From Serinus canaria (lineage: Eukaryota > Chordata > Aves > Passeriformes > Fringillidae), in NCBI RefSeq assembly GCF_022539315.1, contig NC_066323.1, forward strand, positions 5,433,719-5,497,718: DNA of 64,000 nt, in the 5' to 3' direction. Under the pieces are notes generated by a model. That model had not been told where the DNA came from, made no database searches, and saw only the letters and a program-made list of their open reading frames with translations. Made by a program: the position numbers and the translations under genes. Shown piece after piece: positions 13,401-24,104 of this stretch. Each line of letters opens with the position of its first letter. Position 1 is the stretch's first letter.

Positions 13401-15968
13401 TGGAGTCTGTGAGACAGCTTCCGAGCACTTCGACCCTGAGATAATTAACATGGCCCTGGAGGCTTCTGCCTTTTGCTTTTCTGCACTTGTTGTTTAATAA
13501 GATGTTTGTTGCTCTGCTTGTCTTTGATGCAGTGGTGTGTCATTAGGGACACAAGGTCCTTCACATGCTGTCTCAGTTAGTGGGTTTAGGTAATGCTGTC
13601 TGTGCAGCCATTCCTTTCAATTCCAGCAAATTAAATTATTATCATCAATTAGCCAGCTCTGCCGGGTGGCTCGCTCTGTTTCTGAGGGGATGCACGTATT
13701 TGTGGTGTGTGAAAGCAAAGGTGACAGAGAGGGAGAATATTATACAACTCAATTGCCAGGGAGAGAGGTTTTAAGCAATGTCAAATGCTAAAATGATATC
13801 ATAGGATGCAGCTAGGAAAGGCAGCACACAGCTCTTCATGGGAGGGAGGGGTTGTTGCTGTCTGGGAGGTGCAGCCTTGGAGTGGAAGGTTATCAGCTGT
13901 CTGTGGTCAGAGAGACAGTTGTTTTAATCACTTGCATTAATCAAGATCATGATGGTTTAGTCCATAAGTTCTTTTTGGTGTTTTACTGAAAGCAAAACAT
14001 GTTTTTAAGGAGAAAAGAGAAAAAAACAAAAACCTGAAAAGTTTGGAGCATCTTTGTGTAGAAAAGCTGAGCACAACTGGTTTTACTTTTCCACTCTGTG
14101 AGACAATGTTTTAAAGGGTTGTGAAAAATTCAGCTGCGTTGCTCCAGAGAGATTCACACTAATACTTTGACAGCTCCCATGGCTAAGCTGCTTTTTAAAT
14201 GCTGGTAGAACTCAAAGCAACATTAAAACTAAATAATCAACTCCAGTGGATGGCATGGTTGAGCCGGGGTGCTCCCACAAAAGGGCATTTTTAGCCACAA
14301 CAGAAGCTTCACAAAGTCATCTTGTTTCTAGGGAATTGTCTATTTGAAGGAAAAAACCTTAAGATAGTCTCCTTAGGGTGTTTTGTTTTTTTTTTGTTTT
14401 AACAGTTGTCCTCTTTTGTGTGTGTTTATTTCTGAAGGAAACAACAAATGAGCATAACCTGGATTGTGCAACATCATAGCATTTAGCTTTTCATTTCCTC
14501 ATGTAAGAATAAATGGAACTGGAAAGGTGTCTCATTACACCCATTTAGCTTGAAATACTCCTAATCTGTCTTGCTTGTGGAGAGTATAATTTATAATTAG
14601 AACTGTGAAACAATGCCAGATAGTATTGAACAGTGAGTTTGGCTGTTTTAGAGGAATGCTTTGAGTGGAGAAGCTTGGAAAATGCCATCAGATAAAGTTG
14701 CAGATACTGAAAAGATTAATTTATACACCACAATCCACCCATAAGGACTCACAGTGCAATAACATCTTTCTAGTTCCTTAGTGTATTATTTCTACTGTTA
14801 TGCTAATACAGAGTGAAAGAGGGAAATACAGCACTTTTCTTCTAATAATCCAGCATTAGTTCAGGAGTTAAAGCCAAGAAGACTGAGAGCTACAATATTC
14901 TAAAGACTCATTCTCCAGTTCCTTTACATTATGAATATAAATATCTTCTCAGTTATAGACATTAGGCTTTCATTGTATAGCCCACCATTAGGCAGAAAAC
15001 ATATGAGAAAGCTGCCTGCATTAGGCTACTGAAAGAGCACTGATTTACAGCTCTTCTGTAGCCTCACTTTGCAAATATTAAGGGAATAGTAAAGGAAAAA
15101 GGTATTGAGAATTCTACATAAATACATTCATCTTTGACTTTCATGTAGGAGTTTGGCTGACATGGACTTTTTTTTTTTCCCCTCTAAACAACAAGTCCAA
15201 GATTTGTTGTTGAGTCATAACCTGACAGAAATATCCCAGGAGTATTTGAACAATTCCTAGTTGATCCTTTTATCCCTTAGAAAACCCTGTTAATAGAGGG
15301 GAAGAATTATTTTCTCAGTAATGACGAAGAAGTGCAGGATGTTGATCAACTATGGCTTCTATTATGCTAATTCTTGCTTGGATTTCAGTCAGCAGTGATA
15401 GAAGACCAAGATCAGCAAGAGATGTGATCCAAAACCTCACTGGAGTGGGTGGGGCTGTTCCTTGGGTCTCCTTTCATTGAGCTTTGGCCTCTGTTTTGAG
15501 GCTGCAGGATTTTTTATGGGACTTGTGTGGATAATTATTGGAGGATGTCAGAAAGCTTCCAGTGGTGGTAAGAAGCATACTGTACACATAAATATTCTTT
15601 TTCACGAAGCCATTTAACTTTTATTTATCAGAAGCTTATGGAGTTCTGTCAATTTTCCTAGTGAATGGTAGAAAATAGATAGAATTAAGTGAGTAAAATT
15701 AACAGTAATAAAGTTAGGGGAGCATGAAATTAAAAAAGTGATTGCAGTAATAAGGTATAAAAGTTTTTCAGGAAAAAATAATACCCTTTTGACTTGGTGG
15801 AAAACAATATTAGTACTATTTATTAAAGAAGAATATATTTAGGTGATCAGTATTACGTAAGTGAAGTCTTGATACTTTTTGCTTTTACCTACTCTATTCT
15901 ATTTGATTAACTCAAATTAATGTACTTTACAACTGGTAATCAATTTGTTCTTCTCATTTTAATGATAG

Positions 15969-16086
15969 GTAAGTATCACCAGCTTGCTTTTGAAAAAGAA
16001 AAAAAGATTGAAGCTGAAGCTTATGAGATAAGAAAGAAAGAATGGAAAGAATCCATTAAAAAGGCTTTAGTTTCAGATTCTTGAAG
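15969..16086 (+). other. Candidate cryptic or recursive-splice exon
   Basis: A pyrimidine tract (15943-15960, ttcttctcatttt) ends in ATAG at 15968 and is followed at once by GTAAGT, so an acceptor and a consensus donor touch. Beyond it the sequence is purine-rich (GAA/AAG repeats, enhancer-like) and open for 37 codons in one frame, from KYHQLAFEKE to KALVSDS, ending in TGA at 16082-16084. A second donor-like site (AAG|GTGTGT) follows at 16087. Stops lie in frame just upstream of the acceptor. I do not recognise the peptide, which is charged and helix-like. It may be a recursive-splice exon of the long NAALADL2 intron, an unrelated terminal exon, or chance. Confidence 0.3.
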
Positions 16087-17870
16087 GTGTGTAGCTTGGA
16101 AAAAAAAAGGTGCAGAGCTCAGTATTTGCTGATACCTTCAAGTAGCATTCAGGTGCTTCAGTTTGCAAGTTTATGCAGTGGTAACTCAATACAAAATATG
16201 TATGTAGCCCCTGAAATAGCAGCCCATTGCTCCAAGGGAGAGCATACTAGCAAGGATGAAGGAAATAATTATTTGTGCCTTTTTTTCCCTTTTGCCCCTC
16301 AAATGTGCTCTTCACAAATTTGTCCAACAAGGAAATGGAAGAGGAGTGACTGTGAAGGAATAGGAGTCAGGAGGAAGACTGAGGTTTGCACATTGCAAGA
16401 TCATCAATATTCTAAGATACTGATTTGGATTTGAATTGTCTTGGGAATGGAGGCTCTGTTAACTTGCTGAGATGATGGACTTGTGCTTAGGGCAAGAGAG
16501 AAGTGGAGAGACTGAGGGAGATGTTCTTCTCCAGCAGTTTTAGGGCTCTTCCATTAAAGCATTTGTCATAGCTTAGTTTTCTCTTTACAAGGTCTTGCAT
16601 GTGAATCCTGCCTTGACAGATGTGTCCATATCCTCCCATTCCACAAGTTTTCATAGTTTACAAGCGCAAGGATCAATAAAGCTTGGTAAAATCTTGGTGT
16701 AAGACTGAACAGCAGAAGAGCAAGAACATGGTGGTTTGTGCTACGTAAACACAATGTTAAGACAGTGTGATACAGATGTAATTAATATCATTTTACCAAA
16801 ATAATATATTTGAATAACTGTTGAGATTCTTTCACCCAAAGATCTTCGCTGAAACACAGTTCATCAAAAATTTAGAGAGAGGAGATATTCAAAGGAATGT
16901 CATTTTAATACACTTTTCACAGCAATAGTAATTCCTGGCCAATTGGTAATGAAGTTCCTGTGAGATGCTTTGCTTTCACACTTCTCCAGTGGCTTGGTAC
17001 TTTAGGTGTTAAACAGCTCTAACAGGCCTGGGTAAGCTGAAAGGCTTGATAAGGTCAAAATGGTGGATGACTGCTGGAGATATATCTTATTCATAAAACA
17101 TGCATTTTGTTCTCTGAGTTCTTTCCTATTCATCTTTTCATCTCTGTTTTAGTTTCACATCTTCTATAGAAATGTCAGCGCATTATTACATTTTTTTTAT
17201 ATTATTACTGAGCTTTGCAGAGCCGATCTTTGTTATTTTCTTGATTCCTGCCCTTTTAATAACCTTTAAATGCAGGTTCACTCCTTGCTGGCAGAGCAGC
17301 TACTTTGCTGTGAGGGTTTGAAAAGGGACTCTTGTAGAAAGAAGAGTGTGTGCTGGGAAGCGTTAAATTTCCCCGCGTGTTATTATCTGAGTCACATCAG
17401 CTCAGTGGCACATTAAGTAATGGGCTGTCATGGTCTGTTGTTATGGAACAGTTCCCATGAACCAGCATTGGGTGTATCTTATGTAACAAGCCTATCTTTA
17501 GGCTGATGTACAGCATTTCACATCCAGCGCTGGGCAGGGATGGAGCTGATGTTTCCTTTCTGCCTCTGTCTGTGTTTTTTAATGCACACAAGTAGCACGT
17601 GGAAAGTGGAGGCTGTTGCTTTTTCTGCCTGCTAAAAGGAGATAACGTTTCTTCAAATAGCTGTGTTCTGGAAAGAAGAAAAGATTTTGGATCTGTGATT
17701 TAAATGCTGTAGCCTGCTGCTGTGCAACAGAGACAGAATTTGTCCTGTGGCACAAAAAAGTGCATCTGGGGAGAGGTTGTTTCAGTTTTGGTGACATTTT
17801 TAAGACTCGCTTCAGGGCCCGGATCAGATGTTTCTTAGATACCTATTGGCAAATGCCTCATTTTTGATAG
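16087..17870. other. Non-coding stretch between the cryptic exon candidate and a CR1 copy
   Basis: No exon or RNA gene is recognisable. The longest open frames (up to about 117 codons at 16081-16434) show no family similarity. An AATAAA-type sequence at about 16673 (gatcaataaagc) lies roughly 590 bp after the TGA of the candidate exon. Confidence 0.55.
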
Positions 17871-18380
17871 ACTTGTTTAGGCTGGAAAAGACATTTTTAA
17901 TATTATCAAGTCCAGCCATTAACCCAGCACTGCCAAGACCACCACCACTCCATGTCCCTAAGAGCCACAGCTATGCTTCATTTAAATCCCTCCAGGGGTG
18001 GCACTGCACCACTTCCCTGAGCAGCCTATTCCAGTGCTGAACAGCCCTTTGCATGCAGAAATTCTTTTCCCTATCCCATCTGAACCTCCTGGCACAACTT
18101 GAGGCCATTTCTTCTTGTCCTGTTGTTTGTGACTTGAGAGAAGAGACTGGGCCCCACCTGGCTGTAAACTCCTTCCTGGTGCCTGCAGAGTGAGAAGGTC
18201 TCCCCTGAGCCTCCTCCTCTGCAGGCTGAGCTCCTTTCCCAGCTTCCTCAGCCCCTCCTGGTGCTCCAGATCCTTCCCCAGCTCCGTTCCCTTCTCTGGA
18301 CACACTCCAGCCCCTCCATGTCTGTCTTTGAGTACATGGCCCAAAACTGAACACAGGATTTGAGCACTGGACTTGCTCAT
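17871..18380 (-). mobile_element. CR1 LINE 3' fragment, minus strand
   Basis: The longest CR1 copy in the window, read in reverse. On the + strand it begins with ttaggctggaaaagac, 'tcaagtccagccattaaccc', the 'gccacagctatgcttcattt' equivalent, 'cctccaggggtgg', then the conserved blocks aacttgaggccatttcttc and 'ctcctcctctgcaggctga', and ends near 'gcccaaaactgaacacagg'. These match the CR1 3' region in order over about 500 bp. Minus-strand open frames of 132 and 153 codons across it derive from the repeat and are not genes. Confidence 0.95.
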
Positions 18381-20075
18381 CTGAGCAGCAGAGAAATATC
18401 ACACTCACAGGGTGACCTTTGAGGAAAGTCACTAATTCTTTGTTTAGAGTGCAGAGGGCACAGATGTCATAGAGCAGTTGCTGGTAAATGGAGTATATTA
18501 TTTCTATATCAGTGTCACACTGTCAGAAAGTGGCACTTTGTTAAGATAATGTGACCTTTAGAATAATCTTTGAGTCTTCTGTTCTTTCTCTGGTACCACG
18601 AGTCTCTACTTTTAATTCTTAATGTTTTTCGCTGAAGTAGAAATAACACAAAATTCAGTTATTCATGTTCTTTCCTTTCAGCTATATTAGATGTCTTTTT
18701 CATAAATGGCATAGGTGCCATTTTATCCGTGAAAAGCTTCTGTTTGCTGACTGTAAAATGTACATCTGTTCTAAAATGTAAGTTTGGTAAGCATTTACAT
18801 ATTTTATAAAGGAAAGAAACTGATACAAGAATTGGGATCAGCTGCTTTCCAATGGTTTCTGTGGGGAAAGAAGTGGATAAAAAATGCTCTGTGAGCTTTG
18901 TGCTAGGTTGTCTATGGCAGAAACAGAAAGCCACAGTGGTGGAGCAATTATTATTTAAAAGGGAAAATATGAGACTATGTTAGATAATAACAATTTGAAT
19001 ATTAGCAGTGCTACTGCTAGTGGGGTTTTTTTGCATTAAGTTCTCGATATATTTTTTTGAGGAGATTCCCCAGCTTCAAGATCTTCCTTCTCAGTCTGAT
19101 CATCCTTATTAAGCACTTGTTGGATCAGAGGTTCAGCTTGGGCTCTCCCATCTCTCTTGGAGCTGCTCTGTGAAATCTGAGTCATGCAGTACACTCTGGG
19201 TCAAGGAAACAGACTTCCCTGCTTCCACAAATGTGTCCCAGTTTTAGAAATGAAGATTGGTGATTTTTTTTTTTGTTTCTTTGTTTATTTGTTTTGGTTT
19301 TTTTAAATACCAAAACTTGTCGGTGAAAGCTTTCTGTCCTACAAAGCTGGTTTCCAGCAATTGCTGCTCTTTGCTGTCATGTCACAAAGCCTGTGGTCAT
19401 AGAAAAGGATCCTGCTACTCAGAACACCAACTGGAGGTCTGCTTGATTATTTTTAAACCTCACTATGATGATGTGAGTAAAAATACAGCAGCAAAATACA
19501 GCTCAGTAGCTTCATGTGAATATTTTTTTTAATTGAAGAAATGTAGATTTTTCCCTGGAGACAAAAACATTTTTAGAATAGAGGCTGCCTGTTCAAAAAA
19601 ACATAATCATGTAGCAGTGTTACAGTAATTTGTTTGTTCTAATTATCCAAAAGTCCTTAAAAGTATGTGAAAGTATACATTTAAATACCATTCTGAATTA
19701 TCCTTGAATTTCCATATAAAATCTCAGTATTGTTGCGGTACTTGGGTAACTGAATAAAAATCAGGGCTGATACAATAAATGTAACATATATTAATATTTC
19801 TAAGAAAGAGGAAATCCTGCTTTATTTTGTTTGTGCTTAAAGATTGAAAGTTGGATTCTGCGTTTAACAGTGGAATCATCCTTGTGTTTCTTGGAATGAA
19901 AAAATAACTTGTTAATGGCAATATTTAGCAAGAATTCTGAAAGGAATTTAGTTTCTAAGACATGTTCAGTTTTGTATGAGTAGAAAGTTATAAAAAAGTT
20001 TTATGGGGATTACTTTTGATGCAGTTTTTGAAAATGATACATTGCTGTTTCTGGATTTAGAAACCTTGATTTTAA

Positions 20076-20091
20076 TTTTTTTTTTTTTTTT
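20076..20091. repeat. Poly-T run
   Basis: About 16 consecutive T residues. Confidence 0.88.
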
Positions 20092-21697
20092 CAAAAGGAT
20101 GGTTCATCATATAATCCGGCTGAAATAACCCCCAATTTTTCATAATAATTTTGTGTGACTCTTACTATTAGCAAACTTTCAGGTCTTCCAAATTGTCAAA
20201 AAATATAAAAAACAAACCAAAAACTCCCAATATACTGCTGCTAATGTTTCCTACTATGGATGTATTACAGGACCTTGAAAACTGCTGGAGAAGAAGAAAG
20301 CACAAATAAGGAGATCATCTCCCCATAAACTTTTTAATAGTATTTTAAGCAGATACTAGACAGATTGTAGATGTGTCAGGTTTGTCAAAGCTAATACTTC
20401 AGCTCAGGGAACCCATTTGGCACTTGAAGTAAATCTCCCAGATGGAACAATATCATTAAAAATTAATTGTATAACCACTGGACCTGTCTTTAAAGACTTT
20501 TGAACTGCTGAGGCTTTCTAATCAGATATTGTTGCTCCAGTTCACCAGTGAAGCGAATCCAATGACTTTTCCGGCGTGTGGCCTACTTCTGTTAATGAAA
20601 GTACAATTTATTCACTTCAACATACAGGCTGTAAAACTAATCTCCTGCTTGACACATTATTCTCTTCCACGTGTTTAACTTCTCTTCACAGAACCAAAAA
20701 AAAAGTCTATGGTAAATCAGAAGGGACACATCAATCAACCTGGCACCGTTTAAAAGGCAATTAGATTTGGGGATGGTGGTTGATGCTGAGCCTGGCTCTT
20801 CCCTGGCCTGCCCTGTCTGTGTGAATTATATCAGGCATGTCTGCCCTGTTATTCTTTGTAGGGTCTTTAGCATTCAAGGGAGCTTTAAAAATAAACAACT
20901 TATTTTTTTTAAGAAGCTTGTTTAGTATTTTTGTCTTTTGTTCTTCTGTCTGAGCTTACTCATGGCTACTTACCACTATTCACTGCCATGATGTTACTTT
21001 TGGATGATAAATGTTCATCAGAAAACTTAACAGCACTTTCATTTGCACTACATCTGTTGCAGTTGATGGTGGACAAAACAGACCAGCTGTCTCTTGCTTT
21101 ACTTTCTGCTCCTTTTTTGAGGCAATTCACTCAATTTGATGCTCAATATTGGGCAGGGGTGCCTTGAGGCAGCCACTGAGCTGCTGCTGTAGGGATGGCC
21201 ATGTCCCACTGGATACCTGCATCTACCATGTCTGTCTTTCTATTCATATAAATGTGGACATCTCCTTTAGGTAAGGCTCTTACACTTCAGATTGTTTTTT
21301 GGTTTTTTTGTTTTTTTTTATTTTTCCTGGAGGACAGAGCAGGTTGTTTCTGAGCTGGCTGCCCTTCTAACAAGAGCTTCCTTCAGCCCGTTCCTCTCAT
21401 GTCCAGCTACAGCACCTTTAGGGCTGTTGGGACATTTTAAGAGTCAGAAGCCTAATGTTTGCCACTAAATACTGAAACCTGGTAGTTCTTACTGCCACTT
21501 TTATTTTCCAATAAGGTATTTGTTGCCAGAAAAGTAGTTCAGTGGTTGTGTAGTTTTTTAAGAAAATACCAGATAATGACTTCCATTTATTCTGTATATA
21601 GCTATAGAAAATGCATGCACTTAGATAGCTGTGTGCATGTATACTTGCATATACTTAATAAAGGGGATAATTTGAGTACAAAACATCATCCATTCCT

Positions 21698-21711
21698 AAA
21701 AAAAAAAAAAA
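21698..21711. repeat. Poly-A run with A/C-rich extension
   Basis: About 14 A residues followed by an AAC/AAAC-rich stretch to about 21750, the complement of the T/G-rich tracts seen elsewhere. Confidence 0.85.
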
Positions 21712-22390
21712 CCCAAAAGCAACCAAAAACCCCCAAACAACAACAGCATAGGACATGCAAAAGATTTTAATTAGACTCTGACTTCAGACTCTTTTTTCTG
21801 ATGTAGATAGCCTGAAAAGTAAGGTAAAGCTTCATTAAACAGCATTCAATTAAAAAAAATCCCTAATTGTCTTATGTGGTAAAGGCACTATTACACTCTG
21901 AACTCATATATCATAGTTATTAAAATTTGAATTTCCTTTTCAAGTGACAAGCACAGCACAGAATTAATTGTATTTATTATTGTTTTTATTATGAGGTTTA
22001 TTTTAATATATTTTTCTGAGTTTATTTAGCATTTCAAGCTATACATCATAAAGCTAGCTGGAGTGAGGCTGGGGATTTTGATGTTTCTACATCCAAGTGA
22101 CCTTTTGTGATATTTCTGTTCTGTGTTTGTGAATCAAAAGATGAAATTATAGAAAACAATTGTATATGCTTCACCTCTCTTCTTTTATGCCATTTACCTA
22201 CTCAGTAAAAAATAGGAAAAAATAAGTGTGTAACAAAGACAGGGTGACACTCCAGGAAGCTGTGCTGGTTTTTCATTTGCTCTGCATTCTAAAAGAGAAG
22301 TTGATCCCAAGTTGGAACTGGATGCACAGCTTGGAGAGACCTTATCTTACTTGTTTACAAAGTTTAATGCTAAACAATATTTCATATGTT

Positions 22391-22410
22391 ATTTTATAGT
22401 ACTATAAAAT
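22391..22410. repeat. Perfect 20-bp palindrome
   Basis: attttatagtactataaaat equals its own reverse complement. It has no loop, so it could extrude only as a minimal cruciform. It is AT-rich, and a chance origin is possible. Confidence 0.85.
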
Positions 22411-22911
22411 CCAGAACCCAACTTCCATCGTCCATTTCCTTACAGAGTTTGCTGAGCAATGGAACTAATAAAAAAATAATACAATGAAAGTTTGCATTAT
22501 GAGCTGCCTAAATCATAAGCCTAGGTTTTTTTACTTCCAATTAGGCAGCCAGTTATGGCATTTGAAGTCAGAATGAAAATAACCCAAAAATTCAACTAGT
22601 GGTTTTTATGATGTTTCTTTTATACATGTTTCTAGGCACATATATATAAACACTACTTACACTTTGTGACTCAGATATTGTGACTCTTGAAGCCATTTGA
22701 CCTTTTAAATGCACTGTTCTATGACAAAATTAAAGTATTCTGTATAAACTTGTAAAATTTTGGAATAATTTCACTACCATTAATTCCACCTTACACCAAA
22801 CCCTCCTTTTTTCTGCCCATATCTTAATGTCTCACTAGAAGACATCCCATAATGCCAGTAGGGGCTGGAACGTGCTGAGTCTCAGTGACAATTTGCTGAT
22901 TATTCATATTC

Positions 22912-22966
22912 ATTTGCATTATCTTCCTTACACTTTTATGCCTTAATTTATGCCCGTAATGCAAAT
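22912..22966. promoter_or_regulatory. Inverted pair of octamer (POU) motifs
   Basis: ATTTGCAT at 22912-22919 and ATGCAAAT at 22959-22966 are exact octamer sequences in opposite orientation, their starts 47 bp apart. The surrounding block (about 22850-23040) is moderate in GC, free of repeats and contains other TAAT/TTCAT-type cores. This is a candidate enhancer recognised by POU-family factors; no direct evidence of activity is available. Confidence 0.4.
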
Positions 22967-23677
22967 GTTGATGCATCTCTGATGTAATTTCACATTCCTT
23001 AGGTTAGGGTGACTCAGCACCACTGACTTAAAATGCCAGTCAAAGCTTGTGTACTTCAGTGTTTATCTCTTCATCCTCAGCCTCTTTGTAGGCAGCAATT
23101 CCTTGTCTAAAACATGAAGTTGCTTTCAGGATAACCTTTTTTCTCTTTCAGCCTTCATAGGTGTTAAGTAGAAAACAGAATATTGGACTGATTTTTTTTT
23201 TTTTTTTAATGCCCTTCTCTCATTTTCATTCAATTGCTCAGTTCAACTCTAATGTCTTGTCTGTGTCATACTGCTCCATCTCCATGGGATTCATACTTTT
23301 GCATGAAATAAAGAATTATTAAGACCAGCATTTCTTCAATGCTTTCACACTTCAGAAGTATCAGAGTTCTGCATAGGAGCAAGAGCAGATGAGTGTGTGT
23401 ATCTTTCTGATCTCTTTATACCTTCAAAACTAAAGATAAGTTTTCTTTTTTTGGTGTTGCTGTTATTTTCTTGTCTACAAGGAAAACTTCTACTTTACCA
23501 TGCTAATTTTTATTTTTTCCATCTTAAATGTTGTGTTAGGAGTGAAACATGGTATAGAACTTCTTGTTTATTACTTTTTCCAGCTACAGAATATCAGTGC
23601 CAATGTAGCAAAAGCTATTGCACTGCAATTAAAAGATCAGCCTGAACATTGTTAATTCCTTCCCTCTTTCTGGGTGG

Positions 23678-23733
23678 TTTTTTTTTTTTTTGTGTTGTTT
23701 TTTGGTTTTTTTTGGGTGGGGGGGTGGTTTTTG
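23678..23733. repeat. T/G-rich low-complexity tract
   Basis: T-runs of up to 14 are broken by G and end in a run of G residues with one T (gggtgggggggtgg). Potentially G-rich secondary structure on the + strand. Confidence 0.85.
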
Positions 23734-24088
23734 GAAACATGTTCTAGGAGTTGTGTAATTAAATTATTACCTGCTGTATTACCATCTGCTTACACGATTT
23801 TGAAGTGTTTGTAACCTCTGTGTGTGTGTGTTCACTTCATGACTTCCAAGGAAGTGCCAAAAAAGCAGTGAAGGTACTCAGCAGATGGACTGAGGGACTC
23901 ACATCCTCCAAGCAGTCAGTCTTGATTGTTCTGGGCATAATTAAGCATATTTTATCTAAATCTAATTATTTAGTTTCAAAACATTGCAAAGATGTTTTCA
24001 TTTTCAATAGTCAGATATTCCTTATGGGATGAAGACCTACTCCAGATCATTGCTGTGGATAAACATTACTATTAGAATATTCCTGGCA

Positions 24089-24104
24089 AGGTCATGTAAG
24101 GTCA
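24089..24104 (+). promoter_or_regulatory. Perfect DR4 nuclear-receptor half-site pair
   Basis: Two exact AGGTCA half-sites in direct orientation are separated by four bases (AGGTCA tgta AGGTCA). A direct repeat with spacer 4 is the classical element for thyroid hormone receptor or LXR heterodimers with RXR. It lies in the presumed upstream intron about 14.7 kb before the coding exon. Function is inferred only from the motif. Confidence 0.45.

Larger units (their letters stand above)
7673..15942. other. Non-coding upstream intron or 5' flank, part 2
   Basis: I see no gene. AT-rich sequence contains an (AT)n repeat at 8798-8825, a shorter one at about 10680-10694, poly-A at 10480-10496 and T-runs near 14386 and 15168. 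A 14-bp palindrome lies at 8027-8040. The block at about 12500-12700 has several TAAT/ATTA cores and looks more complex than its surroundings, a possible conserved element. Confidence 0.65.

Noticed and set aside
17971..18432. Minus-strand open frames of 132 and 153 codons
   Set aside because: They lie on a CR1 3' fragment, whose GC-richer 3' region often leaves chance frames open. The peptides have no domain.
22853..22868. CTCF-like sequence (ccagtaggggctgg)
   Set aside because: The core differs from the consensus at two important positions, so I do not call a site.
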